Shown here piece by piece: positions 1 to 6,473 of a stretch of DNA of 49,138 nucleotides. This DNA is from Lachnospiraceae bacterium (GTDB lineage: Bacteria > Bacillota > Clostridia > Lachnospirales > Lachnospiraceae). A model generated the notes under the pieces. That model saw only the letters and a program-made list of their open reading frames with translations. It was not told where the DNA came from and ran no database searches. Location of the stretch: assembly GCA_013316825.1 (NCBI GenBank), contig WSLY01000017.1, forward strand, positions 1 through 49,138, in the 5' to 3' direction. Every line of letters begins with the position of its first letter. Positions within the stretch are counted from its first letter, which is position 1. The position numbers were made by a program, and so were the translations under genes.

Positions 1-96
1 ATCCACCAGTTCGATCACCAGATCGATCAGTTTTATATTCTCTTCCATCATCCGTCTGGCCTTTGTCATATGCCCCGGATACCATTGATAATTCAT
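1..96 (-). CDS. rbgA: RbgA/YlqF ribosome biogenesis GTPase, N-terminal 32 residues (runs off the window)
   Basis: Only the 5' end is present; the gene continues past the left edge. The frame opens with ATG at 96 and reads [15 protein letters not shown], then [16 protein letters not shown], the characteristic amino terminus of RbgA (YlqF), a circularly permuted GTPase that acts late in assembly of the 50S subunit. A GGAG ribosome site lies just upstream. The frame is open for exactly 32 codons to the window edge. It follows lepB by 41 bases, the usual lepB-rbgA order in Firmicutes. The GTPase motifs are outside the window, so the call rests on the N-terminus and synteny. Confidence 0.85.
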   Translation of the reverse strand, partial: MNYQWYPGHMTKARRMMEENIKLIDLVIELVD

Positions 97-137
97 ACCG
101 TTTCATCTCCGTTTAACCATGCCCCGCAAATATGCTG

Positions 138-725
138 TCACTCGATAAATCCTATCATATCGATACTGTTTCCCAGCTTAAACCACGCCTTTCCGGCGAT
201 CGTATCCTCCTTTACCGCCCCCACATTGGCAGAACGGCTGTCCTCGCTGTTGTTCCGGTTATCCCCGAGCACAAAATACTCTTCTTCCCCCAACTTGATG
301 CCTTTTTCCGCAATGCCTCCATCTTCGATCGTGTCGTAGCTGTCGCTTTCTTCATAAAAATAGCCGTCCAGATATATCCTGCCGTCGCTGATCGTAACCG
401 TCTCTCCCGGAAGCCCGATCACCCGCTTGATATAGTAATGGGAATTATGGTTGCCGTTTGGCAGAAACACAATAACATCTCCCACTTTAGGCGACGACAT
501 CAGATAAGCGTACCGGTTAATCAACACCCGCTGTCCATTGTACAGTTCCGGCTCCATGGAAACGCCTATCATACTGGTAGACATACCGACCGCGTAAACT
601 ACCGCAAAGGCAATCAGGACTGCCGCAAAGATGCCAAAGCACCAGACCATGATTTCTTTTACCAGTGCGGCGCTTATCCTTTTCTTTTTTTTATAAAAAC
701 TTAGTCCTTTATGTCGCTTCCCCAT
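138..725 (-). CDS. lepB: Signal peptidase I
   Basis: Type I signal peptidase, a membrane serine protease that removes signal peptides from exported proteins. In 195 residues it shows a basic N-terminus (KKKKR at 12-16), one membrane anchor at about 25-47, the nucleophile Ser56 in SMEP, the catalytic Lys100 in YYIKRVIGLPGE, and the box E motif GDNRNNSEDSR at 154-164. The length and single anchor are typical of Gram-positive SipS-type enzymes. The start ATG at 725 follows AAAGGAAAG. It sits between rplS and rbgA, its common place in Firmicutes. Ser and Lys are both present, so it should be active. Confidence 0.95.
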   Translation of the reverse strand: MGKRHKGLSFYKKKKRISAALVKEIMVWCFGIFAAVLIAFAVVYAVGMSTSMIGVSMEPELYNGQRVLINRYAYLMSSPKVGDVIVFLPNGNHNSHYYIKRVIGLPGETVTISDGRIYLDGYFYEESDSYDTIEDGGIAEKGIKLGEEEYFVLGDNRNNSEDSRSANVGAVKEDTIAGKAWFKLGNSIDMIGFIE

Positions 726-768
726 TTACTTTCCTTTTATCCTGCAAAACAACGGCCCAATCTATTTT

Positions 769-774
769 ATTATA
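769..774 (-). promoter_or_regulatory. Candidate -10 element for lepB-rbgA
   Basis: The minus strand carries a perfect TATAAT here, downstream of the rplS terminator and 43 bases before the lepB start. I see no good -35 hexamer at 16-18 bases upstream, so this is a weak call resting on position and the -10 alone. Confidence 0.35.
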
Positions 775-799
775 CTACCTGTAGAGAGCATCCGCCAGT

Positions 800-842
800 A
801 AAAAATCACACCTTTTCCGGAAATTCCAAAAAAGGTGTGATT
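800..842 (-). terminator. Intrinsic terminator of rplS
   Basis: A perfect 13-bp inverted repeat (arms 804-816 and 830-842, AATCACACCTTTT and its complement) with a 13-base loop. On the minus strand it is followed by a run of T from 805 down to 800. It lies 14 bases after the rplS stop codon and should separate the r-protein transcript from lepB-rbgA. Confidence 0.9.
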
Positions 843-856
843 CTCACATGCATACA

Positions 857-1204
857 TTATCTGATAATTTCTTTTACCTTTGCTTTCTTACCAACACGAC
901 CCTTCAAGTAGTTCAGTTTAGCACGTCTTACCTTACCTCTTCTCACTACCTCTATCTTCTCTACATTGGGAGAATGTAACGGCCATGTCTTCTCCACACC
1001 AATCCCGTTGGAAGTCTTTCTTACGGTGAAAGTCTCGCGGCTGCTTCCGCCCTGACGCTTTACCACGATTCCTTCAAACACCTGAACTCTCTCGCGGTTG
1101 CCTTCCTTGATTTTGCCGTAAACCTTCACGGTGTCGCCAACGTTGAACTGGTCTACATTTTCCTTCAACTGTTCTGCTTCAATACTTCTGATAATGTCGT
1201 TCAT
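857..1204 (-). CDS. rplS: 50S ribosomal protein L19
   Basis: Ribosomal protein L19 of the large subunit, located at the 30S-50S interface. The 115 residues are full length for the family and include the typical N-terminal helix ([12 protein letters not shown]), the SH3-like barrel ([16 protein letters not shown]), the conserved [16 protein letters not shown], and the basic tail [19 protein letters not shown] at 1204 follows AAAAGGAGC. It is preceded by its own promoter (1280-1308) and followed by a strong terminator, so it can be expressed apart from trmD. Confidence 0.97.
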   Translation of the reverse strand: MNDIIRSIEAEQLKENVDQFNVGDTVKVYGKIKEGNRERVQVFEGIVVKRQGGSSRETFTVRKTSNGIGVEKTWPLHSPNVEKIEVVRRGKVRRAKLNYLKGRVGKKAKVKEIIR

Positions 1205-1272
1205 CTCTTTGCTCCTTTTCTAATGGATGTTCTTAATACCTTTCGTAACAGAGGACCATCTCGTTATCACAA
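1205..1272 (-). ncRNA. Candidate L19 (rplS) leader element
   Basis: The 5' leader between the predicted rplS transcription start and its ATG can fold through GAUGG pairing with complementary CAUC/CCAU bases about 25 bases later. An inner CCU/AGG pair encloses a CUGUUACGAA loop. Firmicutes are known to carry an L19 leader family at this location. I see position and plausible pairing only; membership of that family was not tested. Confidence 0.4.
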
Positions 1273-1279
1273 CATTCAT

Positions 1280-1308
1280 ACTTTACCATACCGGCGCCTT
1301 ATTTGCAA
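1280..1308 (-). promoter_or_regulatory. Sigma-A type promoter of rplS
   Basis: Minus strand: -35 TTGCAA (1308-1303), 17-base spacer, -10 TAAAGT (1285-1280). It overlaps the last codons of trmD, giving rplS independent transcription. Confidence 0.65.
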
Positions 1309-2747
1309 CCATTATTTTTTAAGGAAATCTTTTCGCCGCCGCACGCGTGAGGGTTTTCATACCACCACACCTTTTCCTTTGCCATATACAGTCCCAGCTT
1401 CTCCTGCAGCTTAACGGACGCCTGATTTTCCTCTACCACGTAGCAGAATGGCGTGTATCCTTTCTGCAGGGTTCTGTGAATCATAAAGCTCTCCAGCGCC
1501 GCCGCCAGCCCCCGCCTTCGGTACGCAGGAAATACCGTGAGCATTCCCATGCTGCCTTCGGCATGTTCGCCGATAAAACCAGCCAGCGTATTCTCCACAA
1601 AAATACCAAACACCGCACCGTTAGAAAGCCTGTCCAGAAGATAGGCTTCGTCAGCCAAATCATAGTGCTGCAGGACCATTTCCAGATGCGCGGTACAAAG
1701 CTGTCTGATATCATGCGGCTTTATGGGCGGGGCCTCCTTTCGGGTATATACCGCCTGTACATCGCAGGTAGACAGCGTCATATGCAGGCGCTTTTCTATG
1801 ACCTCTTCCATAAACGCCTGCTTTGCCGTCAAAAGCTTGGGTATTTCGCCGTCCTGCGCCAAAAACGCATCCAGTATCCGCTCCCCCGCCTCCTTGCTTT
1901 TTACGGTAATCATAAGAGTGCCGCTTTTTCTCTCCCGAAGAAGTGTCCCTTCGCCATCATGATAAAGAAGCTCTGCCTTTTCTCTGCAGATCAGCTCCGC
2001 CATATCCATATGATGCAGCTTATTCTGTAAAAGGTCCCTGCGGCACTGCATAAGCGCTTCATATGCCGCATACAGGTCGGGTCTATAAAGGCGGGTCCGC
2101 TCCTCGGCCTTTTGCCGCCTCCACTCCCGTATTCTTTTGTGGTCCCCTGATAAAAGTGCCTCCGGCACCCGTTCTCCCTTCCACACTTCCGGTCTGGTGT
2201 ACTGCGGATATTCCAGCAGATAACCGGAAAAGCTCTCCTCCATGACAGAGTCGCCGTTGTGAAGTACGCCGGGCACCAGCCTTGCAATAGCGTCTATCAT
2301 CACGACCGCCGCCGGCTCTCCGCCTGTCAGCACAAAATCTCCCAGCGACACGTAGTCCGTCACTACCTGCTCTAAAACCCTTTCATCGACGCCTTCATAA
2401 TGCCCGCACAAAAAAATCAAATCTTCTTCCTGTGCCAGCTCCTGCGCCATGCCCTGATGAAAGGTTCTGCCCTGCGGCGTCAGATATATGGTTCTCACTT
2501 TTCTGCCTGCGCCAATTCCGGCAAGCACGCTTTTGTAGGCATCATAAACAGGCTGCGCCTGCAGTAAAAGCCCTGCGCCGCCGCCGTAAATATAATCATC
2601 GGTTTTTTTGTGCTTATCCTCCGTAAAATCGCGGATATTTACCGCATTGATACGGATACTTCCCTTTTCTAACGCTCTTCCTATCATACTGCCCGAAAGT
2701 CCTGCCGTCACCAGATTTGGAAACAGCGTCAATACATGGAAATTCAT
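1299..2747 (-). CDS. trmD: tRNA (guanine37-N1)-methyltransferase TrmD fused to a GNAT-like acetyltransferase domain
   Basis: Residues 1-240 or so are a complete TrmD, the SAM-dependent SPOUT enzyme that makes m1G37 in tRNA. Seen are MNFHVLTLFP, the knot motif YIYGGGAGLLLQAQP, LCGHYEGVDERV, and LGDFVLTGGEPA, ending near RTRLYRPDLYAAYE where ordinary TrmD stops. The frame then runs on for about 240 residues without a stop into a second region. That region has a GNAT acetyl-CoA binding signature, MLTVFPAYRRRGLAAALE, and a typical GNAT tail (NQASVKLQEKLGLYMAKEKVWWY). The start at 2747 is chosen because it gives the family N-terminus and an ATGA overlap with rimM; a longer frame to 2816 lies inside rimM. 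Total 482 residues, against about 240-250 for normal TrmD. The acetyltransferase substrate is unknown. Confidence 0.92.
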   Translation of the reverse strand: MNFHVLTLFPNLVTAGLSGSMIGRALEKGSIRINAVNIRDFTEDKHKKTDDYIYGGGAGLLLQAQPVYDAYKSVLAGIGAGRKVRTIYLTPQGRTFHQGMAQELAQEEDLIFLCGHYEGVDERVLEQVVTDYVSLGDFVLTGGEPAAVVMIDAIARLVPGVLHNGDSVMEESFSGYLLEYPQYTRPEVWKGERVPEALLSGDHKRIREWRRQKAEERTRLYRPDLYAAYEALMQCRRDLLQNKLHHMDMAELICREKAELLYHDGEGTLLRERKSGTLMITVKSKEAGERILDAFLAQDGEIPKLLTAKQAFMEEVIEKRLHMTLSTCDVQAVYTRKEAPPIKPHDIRQLCTAHLEMVLQHYDLADEAYLLDRLSNGAVFGIFVENTLAGFIGEHAEGSMGMLTVFPAYRRRGLAAALESFMIHRTLQKGYTPFCYVVEENQASVKLQEKLGLYMAKEKVWWYENPHACGGEKISLKNNGCK

Positions 2748-3274
2748 ACGTCCAGCAATCCTTCCAGCAAATGTACCGTCATTTTCTTTTCTTCTATATT
2801 TACGTCCAAAATACACTGTCTGATAGCAGGAATCAGAATTTCTTTTCCTGTCTCCCCGCCGTCAGCCTGCGCCAGCCTGACAACATATACATCATTGGCT
2901 CCCGTTGTAATCACATCCGTAAGTCTTCCCAGTCTGGCTCCCTCCTCCGTAAATACCTCTATATCAATCAAGTCCGCAATAAAATACTCGTCTTTTTGCA
3001 GCTTTACCGCATCCTTGCGTTCCACATACAGACTTTTCTGCCGGTATTTTACCACATCATCCATGGTATCCAATCCTGCGAACTTCAGTATTACCATATT
3101 TTTAAAAAATTTCACATGTTCAATCCGTAGGGAAATCTTTTCCTTTCCCGTATCCAGAATCACCTGTTTTAGGCGCTGAAACCGTTTTGCATCGTCCGTC
3201 GTCGGAAATACCTTGACTTCTCCTTTGATGCCATGCGTAGACGTAACAATGCCTACCTGCAATACATCCTCCAT
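2744..3274 (-). CDS. rimM: 16S rRNA processing protein RimM
   Basis: Assembly factor that binds S19 and helps mature the 30S head. The 176 residues contain the N-terminal barrel (LQVGIVTSTHGIKGEVKVFP), and a C-terminal PRC-barrel with EEYFIADLI-like and EILIPAIRQCILDVN-like motifs. The ATG at 3274 is preferred over an upstream start at 3343 because AGGAAAGGAAAAAAGT precedes it and because the upstream extension would read through a terminator hairpin. The stop overlaps the trmD start by 4 bases, indicating translational coupling. Confidence 0.95.
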   Translation of the reverse strand: MEDVLQVGIVTSTHGIKGEVKVFPTTDDAKRFQRLKQVILDTGKEKISLRIEHVKFFKNMVILKFAGLDTMDDVVKYRQKSLYVERKDAVKLQKDEYFIADLIDIEVFTEEGARLGRLTDVITTGANDVYVVRLAQADGGETGKEILIPAIRQCILDVNIEEKKMTVHLLEGLLDV

Positions 3275-3299
3275 ACTTTTTTCCTTTCCTGTTACGTGT

Positions 3300-3328
3300 A
3301 AAAACAGGGGCGTTTTGAAACGCCCCTG
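3300..3328 (-). terminator. Intrinsic terminator or attenuator between khpA and rimM
   Basis: An 11-bp perfect stem (3305-3315 with 3318-3328, CAGGGGCGTTT and its complement) followed on the minus strand by TTTTT at 3304-3300. It sits in the 86-base gap, so part of the rpsP-khpA transcript probably ends here and rimM-trmD receive less message. Confidence 0.8.
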
Positions 3329-3360
3329 CATAAATTGCAGCATACGCGGTTTACCTGCTG

Positions 3361-3588
3361 TCAGATAATCTCCACATCTACCCTCAGATTTTCTTTGGAT
3401 GATGCTGCCTTTACGACAGAACGAATTGCTTTCGCAATCCTTCCCTGCTTACCGATGACCTTCCCCATATCGGATGCAGCAACATGAAGCTCCACTGTGA
3501 CATTTTTTCCTTCTGTCTTTTCTGTTACCACCACTTCATCGGGATTATCGACAAGTGCTTTTGCAATTACTTCAACCAATTCCTTCAT
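3361..3588 (-). CDS. khpA: KH-domain RNA-binding protein KhpA (YlqC)
   Basis: Small KH-domain protein, 75 residues, that binds RNA and in other Firmicutes forms a complex with KhpB affecting cell size. The KH core motif GKVIGKQGRIAKAIRSVV is clear. The start at 3588 (MKELVEVIAKALVDNP) follows GGGAGGTGGATT; a start 6 codons upstream lacks family support. It lies between rpsP and rimM, the standard position for ylqC. Confidence 0.93.
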   Translation of the reverse strand: MKELVEVIAKALVDNPDEVVVTEKTEGKNVTVELHVAASDMGKVIGKQGRIAKAIRSVVKAASSKENLRVDVEII

Positions 3589-3620
3589 AATCCACCTCCC
3601 AGGCACATCGTTAGCAGGAA

Positions 3621-3866
3621 CTATTTTTCAATGCCGGCAATCTTAAACAGCTTACCTACCACTTCCGTAGGCTGTGCACCGTTTGCCAGCCACTTCTTAG
3701 CCAGCTCCTCATTGATTTTGAATGTGCTGGGCTCCGTGCTGGGATCGTAGGTTCCAATTTCCTCGATGCACTTGCCGTCTCTGGGAGAACGGGAATCTGC
3801 AACTACGATTCTATAAAAAGGAGCCTTCTTCTGTCCCATTCTTCTCAATCTGATTTTTACTGCCAT
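3621..3866 (-). CDS. rpsP: 30S ribosomal protein S16
   Basis: Ribosomal protein S16, 81 residues, with the diagnostic [20 protein letters not shown] start and [21 protein letters not shown]. Two ATG codons lie close together (3872 and 3866). The second is chosen since it gives the family start and proper spacing from GGAGGTGA. It follows ffh by 82 bases and heads the S16-KhpA-RimM-TrmD group. Confidence 0.97.
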   Translation of the reverse strand: MAVKIRLRRMGQKKAPFYRIVVADSRSPRDGKCIEEIGTYDPSTEPSTFKINEELAKKWLANGAQPTEVVGKLFKIAGIEK

Positions 3867-3948
3867 GTTCATTCACCTCCGCAAATTTAATATTTATTTA
3901 TGATAAGGTCTTTTCTTTAGAAAATTCCATTATCTGACCTGATTACGG

Positions 3949-5319
3949 CTAAAAAGGAAAACGCCCTTTTCCTCCAAGACCGGGGAAACCGCCAAGGCCA
4001 AACCCTTTGCGTTTACCGCCGCCAAACTGCTTCATCATCTTCTGACTCTGTTCAAACTGCTTGATAAACCGATTGACCTGCGCAATATCCACGCCGGCAC
4101 CCTTTGCAATCCTGTGCTTTCTCTGGGGCGACAGAAGCTTAGGGTTTCTTCTTTCCGCAGGCGTCATGGAAAGCACAATGGCTTCCATATGGGCAAGCTG
4201 TTTGTCATCGACCATGGATTCGATATCCCCCATCTTGCTCCCCATACCGGGCATCATACCCAGTATGGCGGAAAGCCCTCCCAGTTTTTTCATCTGTTTC
4301 ATACTCTCCAGATAATCTTCAAAATCAAATTTACCCTTCTTCATGCGGGCAGCCATTTCTTTTTCCTTGTCCGCATCAATATCAATATTTGCCTGTACCT
4401 TGTCAATAAATGACAGGACGTCTCCCATACCCAGAATACGGCTCGCCATTCTGTCAGGATAAAACTGCTCCAAATCAGAGAGCTTTTCTCCCATACCCAC
4501 ATATAAAATCGGCTTACCGGTCACCGCTTTGACAGAAAGCGCCGCACCGCCTCTGGTATCGCCGTCCATCTTGGACAATACCACGCCGTCTATGCCGACT
4601 TTCTCATCAAACTCCTTTGCCACATTGACCGCATCCTGACCGGTCATGGCATCCACTACAAGAAGTGTCTGGTGCACTTCTATCTCGGACTTGATTTCCT
4701 GAAGCTCCTGCATCATGTCCTCATCAATGTGCAGTCTGCCCGCCGTATCTAAAATCACGACGTTATGGCCGTTCTTCGCCGCGTGCTCCAAGGCTGCTTT
4801 GGCAATGTCCACAGGCTTATGCCCCGTCCCCATGGAAAAGACGTCTACTTCCTGCTTTGCACCGTTTACCTGTAGCTGCTCAATAGCAGCTGGCCGGTAA
4901 ATATCACATGCCGCCAAAAGCGTTTTTTTGCCCTTTTGCTTCAACTTACCTGCAATCTTGGCCGTTGTCGTCGTTTTACCTGCACCCTGCAGTCCTGCCA
5001 TCATAATAACGGTGACTGACTTGCCGGGCTGCATACGTATCTCCGTGGTCTCGGAACCCATCAGGGCAATCATCTCTTCATTTACGATTTTGATTACCAT
5101 CTGTCCGGGATTTAATCCGTTCAGTACATCGGTTCCTACCGCACGCTCTTCCACGGACTTGACAAACTGTTTTACTACACGGAAGTTTACATCGGCTTCC
5201 AAAAGCGCCATTTTTACTTCCTTAAGCGCGTTCTTCACATCCGCTTCCGTCAGACGCCCCTTGCCTCTCAGACCTTTAAATATATTCTGTAGTTTATCTG
5301 TTAAACTCTCAAATGCCAT
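3949..5319 (-). CDS. ffh: Signal recognition particle protein Ffh
   Basis: SRP54 GTPase that binds signal sequences on nascent chains together with 4.5S/6S RNA and docks on FtsY. It has 456 residues. Seen are the N domain helices, the P-loop GLQGAGKTTTTAKIAGKL, the insertion-box motif CDIYRPAAIEQL, DTAGRLHIDEDMM, SKMDGDTRGGAALS, and the methionine-rich M domain (ILGMMPGMGSKMGDIESM; LSPQRKHRIAKGAG) with a Gly/Phe-rich tail. The ATG at 5319 follows GGGAG; an ATG two codons earlier is less well placed. It is 21 bases after ylxM, the usual ylxM-ffh pair. Confidence 0.98.
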   Translation of the reverse strand: MAFESLTDKLQNIFKGLRGKGRLTEADVKNALKEVKMALLEADVNFRVVKQFVKSVEERAVGTDVLNGLNPGQMVIKIVNEEMIALMGSETTEIRMQPGKSVTVIMMAGLQGAGKTTTTAKIAGKLKQKGKKTLLAACDIYRPAAIEQLQVNGAKQEVDVFSMGTGHKPVDIAKAALEHAAKNGHNVVILDTAGRLHIDEDMMQELQEIKSEIEVHQTLLVVDAMTGQDAVNVAKEFDEKVGIDGVVLSKMDGDTRGGAALSVKAVTGKPILYVGMGEKLSDLEQFYPDRMASRILGMGDVLSFIDKVQANIDIDADKEKEMAARMKKGKFDFEDYLESMKQMKKLGGLSAILGMMPGMGSKMGDIESMVDDKQLAHMEAIVLSMTPAERRNPKLLSPQRKHRIAKGAGVDIAQVNRFIKQFEQSQKMMKQFGGGKRKGFGLGGFPGLGGKGRFPF

Positions 5320-5340
5320 ATGCACTCCCTGTATCTGTTG

Positions 5341-5700
5341 TTACAATTCTTCCAAAAGCCTGTTTAAAAGCTCCTCTATCTCCAAAAGCCCATCCTGCGG
5401 CGCTTCTTCTTTCTTTCGATTTGAAATCTCCGTCTCCGTCAGCTTAAGCGCTTCTAAAACCGTCTTTTTCGCCTCCGCAAAACGAGCCGCCAAATGCAGT
5501 TTTTCTTCATAACCGCACAATATTTTGTCACAGCGTTTTATTAAATCATGCACTCCCTGCCTGCTTATGCCTTCTTCCTCGGCAATCTCAGAAAGGGACA
5601 TATCATTGTACACTGCCTCTTCATAAATCCTGCGCTGATGCTCCGTCAGAAGCTCACCATAAAAATCATATAAAAGACCCTGTTCGAAAATCTTTTCCAT
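5341..5700 (-). CDS. ylxM: YlxM/UPF0122 helix-turn-helix protein
   Basis: Conserved partner of Ffh, 119 residues. A sigma-70 region-4-like helix-turn-helix is visible: LTEHQRRIYEEAVYNDMSLS, then EIAEEEGISRQGVHDLIKRC. In streptococci YlxM binds the SRP and modulates its GTPase activity. The start at 5700 (MEKIFEQGLLYDFYGELL) matches the family and follows ACAGGAAGA; the longer frame to 5811 would include the promoter region. It has its own strong promoter and so begins the ylxM-ffh-rpsP transcript. Confidence 0.93.
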   Translation of the reverse strand: MEKIFEQGLLYDFYGELLTEHQRRIYEEAVYNDMSLSEIAEEEGISRQGVHDLIKRCDKILCGYEEKLHLAARFAEAKKTVLEALKLTETEISNRKKEEAPQDGLLEIEELLNRLLEEL

Positions 5701-5743
5701 TCTTCCTGTGTCCTTCCCTGCTTTTGTCCGCGACACTTTAGCA

Positions 5744-5772
5744 AGTGTACTACAAAAGAAAAGATGTGTCAA
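5744..5772 (-). promoter_or_regulatory. Strong sigma-A promoter of ylxM-ffh
   Basis: Minus strand: -35 TTGACA (5772-5767, perfect), 17-base spacer, -10 TACACT (5749-5744). The -35 element lies inside the right-hand arm of a 13-bp inverted repeat described as the terminator of the upstream phosphoesterase gene. Confidence 0.8.
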
Positions 5773-5794
5773 GTATTTTTTCTTGACACATCTT
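5755..5794 (-). terminator. Intrinsic terminator of the metallophosphoesterase gene, overlapping the ylxM promoter
   Basis: A perfect 13-bp inverted repeat (arms 5761-5773 and 5782-5794, AAGATGTGTCAAG and its complement) with an 8-base loop, followed on the minus strand by a T-rich run (TTTTCTTTTG). It is 40 bases after the phosphoesterase stop. The same bases supply TTGACA for ylxM. Confidence 0.75.
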
Positions 5795-5833
5795 AACAGT
5801 ATCCTTGGCAAACTTCACTGCGCAAATCTAAAA

Positions 5834-6430
5834 TCACACATCAATCTCAAAAATATATTTTTCATACGCGTTCACCACCTGCGTTTCGTTATAGGTGGAC
5901 AGCCGCGGAATCTTGCGGCTATAGTTTAGGTGCACATGGCCGTGCACAAAAAATGCCGGTTTATACTTATCAAGCAGCATACGAAACGCTTCAAATCCTC
6001 TGTGCGGCAAATCAGCGCCGTCGTTTAATTGGTAGGCAGGAGAATGCGTCAGAAGAATATCAAATCCCTGATTGTACTTCAGCCTCCACCATAACTTTCG
6101 GACGCGCCTGTGCATCTGTGTCTGCGTATACTGGTGGGTTCCCGGCTTATAGCGCATGGAACCGCCAAGCCCTAGTATCCGGACGCCCTTGTGCACATAG
6201 ATTTTATCCTCAATACAGATACAGCCTTCCGGCGGAACCTCTTCATACCGATCGTCATGGTTGCCGTGCACATACAAAACCGGCGCATGTGTAAAGGTTG
6301 CCAGAAAAGACAAATACTGCGGCTTCAAATCCCCACAGGAAAGAATCAAATCGATTCCCTCCAGATAACTTTTATCAAAATAATCCCATAATAACTTTGA
6401 TTCCTGATCTGCAATTGCCAAAATTTTCAT
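5834..6430 (-). CDS. Calcineurin-like metallophosphoesterase
   Basis: 198-residue cytosolic protein with the metal-binding motifs of the calcineurin-like phosphoesterases in order: IADQE at 6-10 (D-x-E where many members have D-x-H), SCGDLK near 31-36, VHGNHDD near 54-60, LLTHSPA, and VHGHVHLNYS near the end. The substrate cannot be told; related families act on nucleotides or phosphodiesters. It is the last gene of the YitT-AraC-BMP row (43 bases after the BMP fusion), though it may be functionally separate. The ribosome site is weak (GGGAACGTCT). Confidence 0.85.
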   Translation of the reverse strand: MKILAIADQESKLLWDYFDKSYLEGIDLILSCGDLKPQYLSFLATFTHAPVLYVHGNHDDRYEEVPPEGCICIEDKIYVHKGVRILGLGGSMRYKPGTHQYTQTQMHRRVRKLWWRLKYNQGFDILLTHSPAYQLNDGADLPHRGFEAFRMLLDKYKPAFFVHGHVHLNYSRKIPRLSTYNETQVVNAYEKYIFEIDV

Positions 6431-6473
6431 TAGACGTTCCCATTTCTTCTTTCATTCACTCTTTGGTAAACCC

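Noticed and set aside
132..704. Plus-strand frame of 190 codons over lepB
   Set aside because: It is the shadow of signal peptidase I on the other strand; no ribosome site and no recognisable motif.
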